Of a stretch of DNA of 64,000 nt, positions 8,155 to 17,188 are shown one piece after another. The notes under the pieces are model-generated. The model was given only the letters and a program-made list of their open reading frames with translations. It searched no databases and was not told the origin of the DNA. The translations under genes were made by a program, and so were the position numbers. How positions within the stretch are numbered: the first letter of the stretch is position 1; each line of letters starts with the position of its first letter. Source of the DNA: Pseudoclavibacter sp. AY1F1 (GTDB taxonomy: Bacteria; Actinomycetota; Actinomycetes; Actinomycetales; Microbacteriaceae); NCBI RefSeq assembly GCF_002931075.1, contig NZ_PSTQ01000001.1:248001-312000 (forward strand). Direction: 5' to 3'.

Positions 8155-8994
8155 GTGGCTGATCACGACGCCCGCACGAGAGCCTACGATTTCGGGCGCC
8201 CAGACGATGACGGCGACGCCATCACCGACGAGCAGCCGACGACGGCGATGCCCAGAACTCGCGCAACGCCGAGCGCTCCGTCGTCCCAACGCGCCCCGTC
8301 GTCGAGCCTGTACGCGGGGAGCGAGGAGTCGACGCGCGTCATCCCGCAGCAGGCACCGCCGCCCGCGCCGGCAGCAGTCGCGCCGGGCCGTCCCGCGAAG
8401 GAAGCCAGGCAGCAGCCGCGTGCCCCGCAGCAGGCCGGTCTGACGGATGCTCGGGGTGCCGACAGCAGGAACGGCCGCGGCCGCGAGTCGGCCAGCCCCA
8501 GCGTCTGGGCGCGTATCGGATCCGTCTTCCTCGCCGTCCCGCTCTACGTCGTCTGCCTCGCCGCCTTCAGCGCGATTCCGGTGCTCATCATCGTGTCTGG
8601 TGTCTCGGCCTCCGCCGGCAGCTTCCTCGGGGACGGTGGGGGAGTCTCGCCCGTCTGGACGATGCTCGTCACCATGCTGGCGGCTGTCGGTTTCTTCCTC
8701 ATGGCCCTCACGATGCGGTTGTCCGGCACTGGCTCCGTCGTCGCCGGGGCGCTCTCGGTGCTCGCGGGGCTCGGCTGCTTCCTTCTCCACGCTCAGCTCA
8801 CCGCCGCTATCGCCGCCGCCCCGCTCTGGCAGGACGAGCTCGCCACCTTCGCGCTGTTCGCCGGCCCCGCATCCGGAATGGCGGTCTCGCTGCTCGCAGC
8901 CGAGCTAGTGGTCTTCGGGTTCGCCATGCTGGGCGCAGGCGCCGCCGTGAGCAGCGCCCGCCGCCATGGCTGGCGCAAGGCCGTCGGCTTCTGA
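8155..8994 (+). CDS. Hypothetical membrane protein with disordered N-terminus
   Basis: 279 aa; not recognised beyond its architecture. Residues ~1-115 are rich in Pro, Ala, Arg and Ser and look disordered and cytoplasmic. They are followed by about four hydrophobic segments (VFLAVPLYVVCLAAFSAIPV; WTMLVTMLAAVGFFLMAL; VVAGALSVLAGLGCFLL; MAVSLLAAELVVFGFAML). The GTG at 8155 follows CAGGGAGA; a GTG at 8122 is also in frame but has no site. A 7-bp hairpin (8095-8101/8110-8116) lies in the leader. It is divergent from gnd and monocistronic by appearance. Confidence 0.7.
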   Translation: MADHDARTRAYDFGRPDDDGDAITDEQPTTAMPRTRATPSAPSSQRAPSSSLYAGSEESTRVIPQQAPPPAPAAVAPGRPAKEARQQPRAPQQAGLTDARGADSRNGRGRESASPSVWARIGSVFLAVPLYVVCLAAFSAIPVLIIVSGVSASAGSFLGDGGGVSPVWTMLVTMLAAVGFFLMALTMRLSGTGSVVAGALSVLAGLGCFLLHAQLTAAIAAAPLWQDELATFALFAGPASGMAVSLLAAELVVFGFAMLGAGAAVSSARRHGWRKAVGF

Positions 8995-9049
8995 CGAGGC
9001 TCTGCACAGCGGTTTTCGAGAACGAGCCCCCACAGCGCTCGGTATGACG

Positions 9050-9055
9050 TAAAGT
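9050..9055 (+). promoter_or_regulatory. Candidate -10 element of rplY
   Basis: TAAAGT lies 117 nt upstream of the rplY start, with no convincing -35. The leader downstream has a small GC hairpin (GGGCC 9077-9081/GGCCC 9086-9090). Autogenous regulation of this ribosomal protein gene through its leader is possible but not shown. Confidence 0.3.
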
Positions 9056-9171
9056 AGGGGGCTGAACTTCGGCGAGGGGCCGTTAGGCCCGTGATCGACG
9101 CGGTGATGTGTCCTTGAACGGGCCTCCACACGCTTCCTCAGTCTGTCGAGAACCACCATCAAGGAGACAAC

Positions 9172-9771
9172 ATGGCAGAGACCAACAAGCTCAGCGTTGA
9201 ACTGCGCGACAAGTTCGGCAAGGGCGCAGCCCGCAAGATCCGTGCCGCTGGCAAGATCCCCGCGGTCCTCTACGGCCACGGCACCGAGCCCCGCCACCTG
9301 ACCCTCCCGGGTCACGAGACGATGCTGCTCATCCGCAAGGCAAACGCGCTCATCGAGCTCGACATCGAGGGTGACGCGCAGCTCGCGCTTGTCCGCGACG
9401 TCCAGCGCGACCCAGTGCGTCAGATCATCGAGCACCTCGACCTCGCGGTCATCCGCAAGGGTGAGCGCGTCGAGGTCGACGTGCCGCTGCACCTCATCGG
9501 CGACCCGTTCCCCGGCACGATCGCCGTCCAGGACGCGACGACGATCCTCGTCGCCGCAGACGCGACGGCCATCCCGAGCTTCATCGAGGTCTCGGTCGAG
9601 GGCCTCGAGGACGGCACGCTCATCCACCGCGAAGACCTCAAGCTCCCAGAAGGCACCGTGCTCGTCGACCTCGCTGAGGACGCCGAAGAGGTCGCTCTCG
9701 TCTCGATCCAGACGCCTCGCGGCGAGGACGAGGACGAGGACGCAGAGTCCGAAGAAGCAGCAGCCGAGTAA
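9172..9771 (+). CDS. rplY: 50S ribosomal protein L25, CTC-type
   Basis: 199 aa, the long CTC/TL5 form: an N-terminal 5S-rRNA-binding beta-barrel ([45 protein letters not shown]) plus a C-terminal domain, ending in an acidic Glu/Asp-rich tail. It binds 5S rRNA in the central protuberance of the large subunit and is also known as a general stress protein. The ATG follows a clear site (AAGGAGACAAC). The pth gene follows after a terminator, an order common in bacteria. Confidence 0.95.
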   Translation: MAETNKLSVELRDKFGKGAARKIRAAGKIPAVLYGHGTEPRHLTLPGHETMLLIRKANALIELDIEGDAQLALVRDVQRDPVRQIIEHLDLAVIRKGERVEVDVPLHLIGDPFPGTIAVQDATTILVAADATAIPSFIEVSVEGLEDGTLIHREDLKLPEGTVLVDLAEDAEEVALVSIQTPRGEDEDEDAESEEAAAE

Positions 9772-9811
9772 TTTCCCGTCTGGCGTCGTCGCTTCGACGC
9801 AGCTTCGTCGG

Positions 9812-9842
9812 AAGGCGGGTGGCTTCGGCCGCCCGCCTTTCG
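9812..9842 (+). terminator. Terminator between rplY and pth
   Basis: The 12-nt arms AAGGCGGGTGGC (9812-9823) and GCCGCCCGCCTT (9828-9839), with one mismatch and a TTCG tetraloop, are followed by a short T run. It separates rplY from pth-dtd. Confidence 0.7.
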
Positions 9843-9904
9843 CGTTCCCATCGATACGACGAGCCGCCGAGCAGAGCGTCCCGTCACATGAAAGGCTTTG
9901 CAGC

Positions 9905-10498
9905 ATGGCAGCAGACACCTGGCTCGTGGTCGGACTCGGCAACCCGGGGGAGAAGTACGCGAAGAACCGGCACAACGTCGGGCAGTTCGTCGTGGACGAG
10001 CTCGCGAAGCGACTCGGAGCCAGCTTCTCGAGGCACAACAAGGCGAACGCCCGCACGGCAGAGGGGCGCACGGCGCCCGGCGGCCCGAAGCTCGTGCTCG
10101 CGAAGTCGAACGGGTACATGAACACCTCCGGCGGGCCGGTCTCGCAGCTCGTCGACTACTACGGTGTCGACGTCGACCACGTCGTCGTCGTGCACGACGA
10201 GCTCGATCTGCCCTTCGACACGCTCAAGCTCAAGGTGGGTGGTGGCCACGGTGGACACAACGGGCTCCGTGACATCAGCGCTGCTCTCGGCGACCCCGGC
10301 TACCTGCGTGTGCGCGTCGGCATCGGGCGCCCGCCGGGCAGGCAGGACGCCGCCGACTTCGTGCTGAAGGACTTCGCGGGCAGCGAGCGCGAGCTGCTTC
10401 CCGTGCTTGTGGGCGATGCGGCAGACGCTGTCGAGCTGATCGCCAGCGAGGGCATCCAGGCCGCGCAGCTTCGCGTCCACACGGCAGCCGGCGCGTGA
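9905..10498 (+). CDS. pth: Peptidyl-tRNA hydrolase
   Basis: 197 aa, normal for the family. It releases peptides from peptidyl-tRNAs that drop off ribosomes. Conserved sites are seen in order: [20 protein letters not shown] (with the catalytic His in NRHN), [10 protein letters not shown], and HDELDLPF with the catalytic-pair Asp. The glycine-rich [10 protein letters not shown] follows. The ATG at 9905 follows GAAAGG. Its stop overlaps the dtd GTG by 4 bp (GTGA), so both quality-control enzymes are made from one message. Confidence 0.96.
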   Translation: MAADTWLVVGLGNPGEKYAKNRHNVGQFVVDELAKRLGASFSRHNKANARTAEGRTAPGGPKLVLAKSNGYMNTSGGPVSQLVDYYGVDVDHVVVVHDELDLPFDTLKLKVGGGHGGHNGLRDISAALGDPGYLRVRVGIGRPPGRQDAADFVLKDFAGSERELLPVLVGDAADAVELIASEGIQAAQLRVHTAAGA

Positions 10499-10932
10499 AG
10501 CTCGTCATCCAGCGCGTTTCCGAGGCGAGCGTCACGGTCGAAAACCGTGTTGTGGGCAGCATCGCGGAGCCAGGCCTGCTCATCCTCGTCGGAGTCACGC
10601 ACTCCGACACCGAAGCGGATGCGGGCAAGCTCGCCCGCAAGGTGCTCGGGTTGCGCATCCTGAACGACGAGAAGTCCGTGCTCGACATCGGCGCGCCCGT
10701 GCTGGTCGTCAGCCAATTCACGCTCTACGGGGACGCGCGGAAGGGACGTCGGCCGTCGTGGTCGCTCGCGAGCGGCCGAGCGCATTCGGAGCCGCTGGTC
10801 GACGCCTTCATCGAGGCTTTGCGCGACGGGGGCGTGCGCGTCGAGACGGGCGAGTTCGGGGCCATGATGCAGGTCGCGAGCATCAACGACGGACCCTTCA
10901 CCGTGCTCCTGGAGTCGGCAGACCTCGCCTAG
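10495..10932 (+). CDS. dtd: D-aminoacyl-tRNA deacylase
   Basis: 145 aa, full length. It hydrolyses D-aminoacyl-tRNAs (and Gly-tRNA-Ala) to keep D-amino acids out of protein. The DTD signature [18 protein letters not shown] and the Gly-cisPro motif in [11 protein letters not shown] are intact. The GTG start overlaps the pth stop, giving translational coupling. The pairing with pth is functionally coherent, since both act on faulty aminoacyl- or peptidyl-tRNAs. Confidence 0.95.
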   Translation: MKLVIQRVSEASVTVENRVVGSIAEPGLLILVGVTHSDTEADAGKLARKVLGLRILNDEKSVLDIGAPVLVVSQFTLYGDARKGRRPSWSLASGRAHSEPLVDAFIEALRDGGVRVETGEFGAMMQVASINDGPFTVLLESADLA

Positions 10933-10989
10933 ACGCCCTTCAGCACGGCCCGGTCTCGGGAGTGTAGGAAGTATCTTCGGCTCTGCGCG

Positions 10990-10995
10990 TACAAT
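10990..10995 (+). promoter_or_regulatory. -10 element of a leaderless mfd transcript
   Basis: TACAAT ends 7 nt before the GTG start of mfd, and no ribosome-binding site lies between. The expected transcription start is therefore at or next to the start codon. No good -35 is visible. Confidence 0.55.
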
Positions 10996-11002
10996 TCCCC
11001 GA

Positions 11003-14000
11003 GTGACTCTGCACGGCTTCGTACGCTCCATCCAGTCCACCCCTTCTTTCGAGCGCGCCATGGGGCGCGCCGGTCGTGACACCGACTTCTCGCTTGTCGA
11101 CGGCGCACGGGCGCCGCTCATCGCGAACCTCCTCGCCGCGCGCCAGGCGGAGCTGGGCTCTGCCCCCATGCTGTTCGTGCTCACGGCCACGAGCCGCGAG
11201 ACCGAGCAGTTCGGTGCTGACCTGCAGACGTTTGTCCCGGATGCGCACATCGCGGAGTTCCCCGCTTGGGAGACGCTCCCGCACGAGCGCCTGAGTCCGT
11301 CGGTGGAGACCACGGGCCGGCGTCTGCGAGCCATGCGCGAGCTCACGGAGTGGAAGGCTGGCGACAAGACGGCGCCGTTTGTGCTGCTCGCCTCGGTGCG
11401 CGCCGCCCTCCAGCCCCTGCTGCCCGGCCTCGATGCCGCCACGACCATCCGCCTCGAGCGCGGCTCGCGCGGCAACGACCTGTCCAGCCTCGCCCTGCAG
11501 CTTGTCGACCTCGCGTACTCGCGCGTGGACATGGTCACCCGTCGTGGAGAGTTCGCCGTGCGCGGCGGCATCCTCGATGTGTTCCCGCCCGACGCATCGC
11601 ACGCGCTGCGCATCGACTTCTTCGGCGACGAGGTCGACGAGATCCGCGTGTTCTCCGTGGCCGACCAGCGCTCGCTCGAGTCCGAGGTCACCGAGGCGCT
11701 CATCACGCCCGCGCGTGAGCTGCTCCTCACCGAGAGCGTGCGCCAGCGGGCCCGCGAGATGCAGCACGAGTTCCCGAACCTGCAGCAGATGCTCGCCAAG
11801 ATCGCCGAAGGCATCCCATCGGAGGGCATGGAATCGCTTGCGCCGGCGCTCGTGAGCGAGCTTGTCCCCATCACGAGCTACCTGCCAGAGGACGCCGCCA
11901 TGGCGGTGCTCTCGCCCGAGCGCGTCGCGACGCGCGCCGTGCACCTCTCCGAGACCAACCACGAGTTCCTCGAGGCCGCCTGGAGCGCGGCGACCGCAGG
12001 TGCGGACGCGCCCATCGACCTCAGCTCCGGTGACTTCCTCACCGTCTCGGGGCTGCGGGATGCTCGCGGGGCGCGGCCGTGGTGGTCGTTCTCCCCGTTC
12101 CAGACGCTGGAGATCCCGGAGGAGCAGCTCGATGCGAGCGAGATCCTCGCGGTCAAGATCGAGGGCGACGCCGTGCCGAGTTTCGCCGGCAACGCCGACG
12201 GCGCCATCGAGCACGTGTCCGCACTCCTCAAAGACGGCTGGCGGGTTGTCGTCACGAGCCAGGGACCCGGCCTCGTGGAGCGCGCGAGCCAGCTGCTGTC
12301 CGAGCACGGAGACGGGGCCAGGCTCGTCGACGAGCTGCCGGATGAGCTCGAGACCGGGGTCGCGTACCTCACCCAGTCGCCCGTATCCACCGGTGTGCAG
12401 GTGCCGGGCGAGAAGCTCGCCCTGGTCACCGAGACCGACTTCTTCGGGCGCTCGGTGGGTTACGACTCCCGGCAGCCCAAGAAGCTCGCGAGGCGTCGCG
12501 CGAACTCGGTTGTCGACCCGCTGCAGCTCAAGGCGGGCGACTTCGTCGTGCACGAGACGCACGGCATCGGCAAGTTCGTCGAGCTGCGCCAGCGCGAGGT
12601 GCAGGCCGGCGGCCGCAATGCCCCGAAGACCGTGCGCGAGTACCTCCTCATCGAGTACGCGCCCTCCAAGCGTGGCCAACCGGGTGACAAGCTCTTCATC
12701 CCGACCGAGCAGCTCGACCAGCTCACGAAGTACGTCGGCGGCGAGGCGCCAGCCCTGTCGAAGATGGGCGGCTCCGACTGGTCAGCCGCCAAGGGCAAGG
12801 CGCGCAAGGCCGTCCGCGACATCGCGGTCGAGCTCGTGAAGCTCTACAGCACGCGCATGGCGTCGAAGGGGCACGCCTTCGGGCCGGATACTCCCTGGCA
12901 GCACGAGCTCGAGGAGGCGTTCCCGTTCGTCGAGACGCCCGACCAGCTGCAGACGGTCGATGAGATCAAGCGCGACATGGAGCGTCCCATCCCGATGGAT
13001 CGCCTTGTCTCCGGTGACGTCGGCTTCGGCAAGACGGAAGTCGCCGTGCGCGCCGCGTTCAAGGCGGTCCAGGATGGCAAGCAGGTGGTCATCCTCGTAC
13101 CGACGACGCTGCTCGTGCGCCAGCACCATGAGACGTTCTCCGAGCGCATGGCGGGCTTCCCCGTCACCATCAAGCCCCTCAGCCGGTTCCAGTCGAAGAA
13201 GGAGTCGGAGGAGACGATCCGTGGACTCGCCGACGGTTCGGTCGACATCGTCATCGGAACGCACCGGCTGCTCACCGACTCCATCGCGTATAAGGATGTC
13301 GGGCTCATCGTGATCGACGAGGAGCAGCGGTTCGGCGTCGAGCACAAGGACGCTCTCAAGAAGCTCAAGGCAAACGTCGACATCCTCGCCATGAGTGCGA
13401 CGCCCATTCCTCGAACCCTCGAGATGGCCGTCACGGGGATCCGCGAGATGTCGACGCTCGCCACCCCGCCGGAAGACCGCCACCCGATCCTCACGTTCGT
13501 CGGCGCGAAGTCCGACCGGCAGGTGGCGGCGGCGATCCGTCGCGAACTGCTGCGTGAGGGCCAGGTCTTCTACGTCCACAACCGCACCGCATCCATCAAC
13601 CGGGTCGCGGCCGAGATCGCCGAGCTCGTGCCTGAGGCCCGCGTCGCTGTGGCACACGGCAAGCTCAGCGAGAACCGGCTCGAGCAGATCATCGTCGACT
13701 TCTGGGAGCGCAAGTTCGACGTGCTCGTGTCGACGACGATCGTCGAGACAGGGCTCGACATCGCGAACGCCAACACGCTCATCATCGACGACGCGGAGCG
13801 GTACGGCCTCAGCCAGCTGCACCAGCTGCGCGGACGCGTCGGCCGCGGCCGCGAGCGCGCCTACGCCTACCTTCTCTACGACGGAACGCGTCCGCTCACG
13901 GAGACCGCCACGGACCGCCTCGAGACGATCGCCGCGAACAACGAGCTCGGCTCGGGTATGCAGGTCGCGCTCAAGGACCTCGAGATCCGAGGCGCCGGGA

Positions 14001-14617
14001 ACCTCCTCGGCGGCGAGCAGTCCGGGCATATCGCAGGCGTCGGCTTCGACCTGTACCTGCGCATGATCGGCGAGGCAGTCAACACGTTCCGCGGCGAGGT
14101 CGCGGAAGGCCAGACCGAGCTTCGCCTCGAGATCCCCGTGGATGCACGCGTGCCGGAGGACTACGTCGCGAGCGAGCGACTGCGCCTCGAGGCCTACCAG
14201 AAGCTGTCGAGCGCCTCGAGCCCCAACGCCAAGCCCGGGCAGATCGGGCTTGTCCTCGAAGAGCTCCAGGACCGCTACGGTGAGCCGCCCATCGAGGTGC
14301 AGCGTCTCATCGAGGTCTCGAAGCTGCGGCGACTCGCCGTCAAGGCGGGCCTCGGCGAGCTTGTCGTCTTCGGCAAGACGCTCCGTATCGGGCCAGCCGA
14401 GCTGAGCGACTCGAAGCAGATGCGCCTGCGCCGAATGTACCCGGGGTCGAAGATCGTCGACGCCACGAACTCGCTCGCCATCCCCGTGCTGGAGGGCCGC
14501 GACGGCAACCAGCCGAGCGACGAGGAGATGCTGATCTGGGTGCGCGGCATCCTCAAGGCGATCTTCGAGATCGAGGACGAAGCAGTCGAGGTGCCGAGCG
14601 ACACGGAGGCCAAGTAG
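11003..14617 (+). CDS. mfd: Transcription-repair coupling factor
   Basis: 1204 aa, full length. Mfd is an ATP-driven translocase that displaces RNA polymerase stalled at DNA damage and recruits UvrA. Domains in order are a UvrB-homology N-terminal module, a CarD-like RNA-polymerase interaction domain near residues 510-570 (DFVVHETHGIGKFVEL), and a RecG-like translocase. The translocase has Walker A GDVGFGKTEVA near residue 672 and DEEQRFG near 772; the helicase C domain carries GRVGRGRERAYAY. The TRCF C-terminal domain ends the protein. The GTG start sits 7 nt from a -10 box with no ribosome-binding site. mazG follows after 2 nt. Confidence 0.96.
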   Translation: MTLHGFVRSIQSTPSFERAMGRAGRDTDFSLVDGARAPLIANLLAARQAELGSAPMLFVLTATSRETEQFGADLQTFVPDAHIAEFPAWETLPHERLSPSVETTGRRLRAMRELTEWKAGDKTAPFVLLASVRAALQPLLPGLDAATTIRLERGSRGNDLSSLALQLVDLAYSRVDMVTRRGEFAVRGGILDVFPPDASHALRIDFFGDEVDEIRVFSVADQRSLESEVTEALITPARELLLTESVRQRAREMQHEFPNLQQMLAKIAEGIPSEGMESLAPALVSELVPITSYLPEDAAMAVLSPERVATRAVHLSETNHEFLEAAWSAATAGADAPIDLSSGDFLTVSGLRDARGARPWWSFSPFQTLEIPEEQLDASEILAVKIEGDAVPSFAGNADGAIEHVSALLKDGWRVVVTSQGPGLVERASQLLSEHGDGARLVDELPDELETGVAYLTQSPVSTGVQVPGEKLALVTETDFFGRSVGYDSRQPKKLARRRANSVVDPLQLKAGDFVVHETHGIGKFVELRQREVQAGGRNAPKTVREYLLIEYAPSKRGQPGDKLFIPTEQLDQLTKYVGGEAPALSKMGGSDWSAAKGKARKAVRDIAVELVKLYSTRMASKGHAFGPDTPWQHELEEAFPFVETPDQLQTVDEIKRDMERPIPMDRLVSGDVGFGKTEVAVRAAFKAVQDGKQVVILVPTTLLVRQHHETFSERMAGFPVTIKPLSRFQSKKESEETIRGLADGSVDIVIGTHRLLTDSIAYKDVGLIVIDEEQRFGVEHKDALKKLKANVDILAMSATPIPRTLEMAVTGIREMSTLATPPEDRHPILTFVGAKSDRQVAAAIRRELLREGQVFYVHNRTASINRVAAEIAELVPEARVAVAHGKLSENRLEQIIVDFWERKFDVLVSTTIVETGLDIANANTLIIDDAERYGLSQLHQLRGRVGRGRERAYAYLLYDGTRPLTETATDRLETIAANNELGSGMQVALKDLEIRGAGNLLGGEQSGHIAGVGFDLYLRMIGEAVNTFRGEVAEGQTELRLEIPVDARVPEDYVASERLRLEAYQKLSSASSPNAKPGQIGLVLEELQDRYGEPPIEVQRLIEVSKLRRLAVKAGLGELVVFGKTLRIGPAELSDSKQMRLRRMYPGSKIVDATNSLAIPVLEGRDGNQPSDEEMLIWVRGILKAIFEIEDEAVEVPSDTEAK

Positions 14618-14619
14618 CC

Positions 14620-15519
14620 GTGGTCGACGCGAGCGAGGGCTCCGAGCCTCTGATGCGTTCCGGGCTCCCAGCGCGTTACGAGCATCCCGCTCGTTCGGGC
14701 CACCCTGGACTGTCGGCGCATCCGGAGCTGAACCGGCTGCTCGCCGTGGTGGATGCGTTTCGCGGTGCGGGCGGATGCGCCTGGTACGAGGAGCAGACCC
14801 ACGCGTCGCTCGTGAAGTACCTCACGGAGGAGACCGCGGAGCTCGTCGAGGCCCTCGAGGACGACAACCCGGCAGATATCAAGGAGGAGCTGGGGGACGT
14901 TCTTTTCCAGGTGCTCTTCCACTCCGACATCGCGGCCCAACGGGGGAGCGGCGCCTTCACCCTCGAGGACGTCGCCCGCGAGCAGGCCGACAAGCTCCTG
15001 CGCCGGAACCCACATGTCTTCGGGCCGAATCCCACCCGCGACATCGACGAGATCATCCGCCTGTGGCAGGAAGCGAAAGCCATCGAGAAGCGCGACCGCA
15101 CGAGCGTCCTCGACGGTGTGCCCCGCGATATGTCGGCGATTGCGCTTGCCCAGAAGCTCCTCGGCAAGGAGCGCCAGGTCGGCGCGGTGCCCGCGGCGCC
15201 GGTCAGCGTTGACGTCTTCACGTCCGATTCGGGATGGGTTTCTCACCTCGGGATGGGTTGCAACCCATCCGGAAGCGAGAAAGCCATCCCGAGTCCTGCG
15301 GCCGCGGAGCTCGCGGCGCCTGCTGTTGTCTCCGAAGCCGAGGCGAGACTCAAGGGCGGCGCGGACGCCGACGCCGATGATGAGCTGGCGCTCGGGCGAA
15401 CGCTGCTGGCGCTCGTGCGCCACGCGGATGCGCGTGGCCTCGACGCCGAGCGCGCCATGCGGCTCGCGAACCGCGAACTCGAGCAGAGCATCCGCGCGGC
15501 CGAAACCCGAGACGTCTGA
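14620..15519 (+). CDS. mazG: Nucleoside triphosphate pyrophosphohydrolase MazG, with an inserted palindromic segment
   Basis: 299 aa. MazG hydrolyses non-canonical and excess NTPs to NMP and PPi. The MazG metal-binding core is intact (EETAELVEAL, then KEELGDVLFQVLFHSD), as is NPHVFG. A second, degenerate MazG-like segment forms the C-terminus (GRTLLALVRHADARGLDAERA). Between them, residues ~204-225 are encoded by a highly palindromic stretch that keeps the frame and adds a peptide without family similarity. An extra N-terminal ~30 residues also look non-conserved. The GTG at 14620 is 2 nt from the mfd stop, so the two are probably coupled. Confidence 0.9.
   Translation: MVDASEGSEPLMRSGLPARYEHPARSGHPGLSAHPELNRLLAVVDAFRGAGGCAWYEEQTHASLVKYLTEETAELVEALEDDNPADIKEELGDVLFQVLFHSDIAAQRGSGAFTLEDVAREQADKLLRRNPHVFGPNPTRDIDEIIRLWQEAKAIEKRDRTSVLDGVPRDMSAIALAQKLLGKERQVGAVPAAPVSVDVFTSDSGWVSHLGMGCNPSGSEKAIPSPAAAELAAPAVVSEAEARLKGGADADADDELALGRTLLALVRHADARGLDAERAMRLANRELEQSIRAAETRDV
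15229..15292. repeat. Nested inverted repeat inside mazG
   Basis: Outer arms 15229-15244 (TCGGGATGGGTTTCTC) and 15277-15292 are inverted repeats with one mismatch. Between them lies a perfect 20-bp palindrome at 15251-15270 (GGATGGGTTG and its complement). The 64-bp unit could be a small mobile palindromic element (REP/MITE-like) that entered the gene in frame. No second copy is seen in this window. Confidence 0.65.
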
Positions 15520-15526
15520 CCCTGCT

Positions 15527-15592
15527 CGAACGCTGCCCGGCGATTCGCCCTCTGGGGTGAGGCTCACAGGGCGAATCGCCGGGCAGCGTTCG
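15527..15592. terminator. Long perfect inverted repeat between convergent genes, probable bidirectional terminator
   Basis: 25-bp perfect arms at 15527-15551 and 15568-15592 with a 16-nt loop, starting 8 nt after mazG and ending 46 nt before the stop of the minus-strand gene. There is no T run, so it may act as a T-less terminator or be an intergenic repeat. Confidence 0.6.
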
Positions 15593-15637
15593 GCCGGGCC
15601 AGGCCTGGCCAGGCCGGCCGGCAGGATGCGGGGTGGG

Positions 15638-16864
15638 TCAGCGGTTGGAGGTCAGCGCGCTCGACAGGTCGCCGGCGAGGTTACCGCGGTCGGCCACGAC
15701 GATGTCGTCGAGGTTCTGCCAGGCGGCCGCGTCGCCAAGCAGCAGCGCCGTGCGTTCGGCGATGTCGGCGGGCGCATCCGCTTCGCTCCACGCCGATTGC
15801 ACACGCAGGATGCGCGACTGGCGGTCGTTCTTCAGGTCGATGCGGCCGACAATCGCATCGCCGAGGAGGATGGGCAGCGAGTAGTAGCCGTACACGCGCT
15901 TGTGCGCCGGTGTGTAGATCTCGATGCGGTAGTGGAAGTCGTGCATCCGCTCGCCTCGTGGCCGGAACCAGACGACTGGGTCGAAGGGGGAGAGGAGCGC
16001 CGCGGCGTCCATGGTGCGCGGGTGGCGGGCGTCGCGGTGCAGCCAGGCGAGGCCGGGTTGGCCCTCTTTGCCCCACTCGGCGACTTGCACGGGCAGGACC
16101 TCGCCAGAGTCAGAGAGCTCCTCGAGCGCGGTCTTCGTGAGCGCCATCGGCACGCGGAAGTAGTCGGCCAGGTCAGCCGTCGTGCCGATGCCGTGGGCGG
16201 CGGCTGCCATGCCGGTGAGCTCGCGGACGGCGTCGCGCGTGCTCACCTCAGCACCCAGGACTTCGGGGGGAAGCACCTGCTCTGGCAAGGCGTATCTCCG
16301 CTCGAATCCCTTGCGGGGAGCGGATGCGAGCTCGCCCCAGCGGAAGAGGTATTCGAGCACGATCTTGACGTCGGACCATTCCCACCAGGTTCCGCGCCGC
16401 TTGTTCGCCTCGTGTTCGAACTCGCTGGCGGCGAGCGGGCCTCGCTCGAGGAGCTCGGCGCGCAGCCAAGCGATCGTCGCCGCATGGCCCTCGAGGAACT
16501 CCGCGTTCTTGCGGCGGTCTCTCTGCTCTTTGTCGCGCATCCGCCACGCGAACAGCGGCAGTGACGAGACGGGGAGGATAGCCGCCTCGTGGGCCCAGTA
16601 CTCGGTGAGGCGCGGTTGGCGACCGGACGCGAGCCGGTCGAGCGCCGCCTTGTCGTAGCCGCCCAGTCGAGAAAACACCGGCATGTAGTGGCTCCGCTCC
16701 CACACGTTCACGGAGTCGATCTGCAGCAGGTGGATGCGCGAGAGCAGCGAGCTCAGCTGCCTCGTTCCGGTTTGGGTCGCGGTGCTTCGCGCGCCGAACC
16801 CTTGGGCTGCGAGCGCGATGCGCCGGGCCTGAGCCGCACCGATGAGGGGGAGTCGGGTGGTCAT
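15638..16864 (-). CDS. Winged-helix DNA glycosylase of the YcaQ/HTH_42 family
   Basis: 408 aa, the same size as E. coli YcaQ, a glycosylase that unhooks DNA interstrand crosslinks. It shows the family core LLQIDSVNVWERSHYMPVFS near residue 45, TEYWAHEAAILP, and the winged-helix region RDAVRELTGMAAAAHGIGT. Also visible are LLSPFDPVVWFRPR and the C-terminal GRIDLKNDRQSRILRV. The ATG at 16864 overlaps the stop of the upstream small membrane-protein gene (ATGA), so the pair is an operon. Exact substrate is not deducible here. Confidence 0.85.
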   Translation of the reverse strand: MTTRLPLIGAAQARRIALAAQGFGARSTATQTGTRQLSSLLSRIHLLQIDSVNVWERSHYMPVFSRLGGYDKAALDRLASGRQPRLTEYWAHEAAILPVSSLPLFAWRMRDKEQRDRRKNAEFLEGHAATIAWLRAELLERGPLAASEFEHEANKRRGTWWEWSDVKIVLEYLFRWGELASAPRKGFERRYALPEQVLPPEVLGAEVSTRDAVRELTGMAAAAHGIGTTADLADYFRVPMALTKTALEELSDSGEVLPVQVAEWGKEGQPGLAWLHRDARHPRTMDAAALLSPFDPVVWFRPRGERMHDFHYRIEIYTPAHKRVYGYYSLPILLGDAIVGRIDLKNDRQSRILRVQSAWSEADAPADIAERTALLLGDAAAWQNLDDIVVADRGNLAGDLSSALTSNR

Positions 16865-17139
16865 GCCTCGTCGCGCCGTTCGAGCGTGATCTCGACGCGG
16901 CCGCTTTCGACGGGCAGCGGGCCGCCGGCGACAGGTGTGGGGGCCGGAATCACGCGCTCCGCCTCGAGAGTCGCCGCGGCCTCGGCGTGGGTGGGTGCAA
17001 ACGCCTGGTCGACCCCGGTCATCGCGCCAGACAGGGCACCTCCGACGCGTGGGCGGCCTGGGCGGCCGATTCGCGAGAAGCTCCAGAACATGCCGACTGC
17101 GAAGAGGAGCGCCACTGAGAGGAGAACGATGCCGGTCAC
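16861..17139 (-). CDS. Small membrane-anchored hypothetical protein
   Basis: 92 aa starting at a GTG. An N-terminal hydrophobic helix (GIVLLSVALLFAVGMFWSF) is followed by a basic, then Pro/Ala-rich soluble tail, consistent with a single-pass membrane anchor. No family recognised. It overlaps the glycosylase gene by 4 bp and is divergent from hisS (49 nt apart). GAGGGCGC upstream could serve as the ribosome-binding site. Confidence 0.65.
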   Translation of the reverse strand: MTGIVLLSVALLFAVGMFWSFSRIGRPGRPRVGGALSGAMTGVDQAFAPTHAEAAATLEAERVIPAPTPVAGGPLPVESGRVEITLERRDEA

Positions 17140-17188
17140 AGCGCGCCCTCGAACCCTTCGCGTGCAATCATCCTGCGAGAATAGTGCA

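Noticed and set aside
10940-12679. 579-aa open frame on the minus strand inside mfd
   Set aside because: It is a shadow of mfd in high-GC DNA; its product is Arg/Glu/His-rich low-complexity with no domain, while the plus strand gives a complete Mfd.
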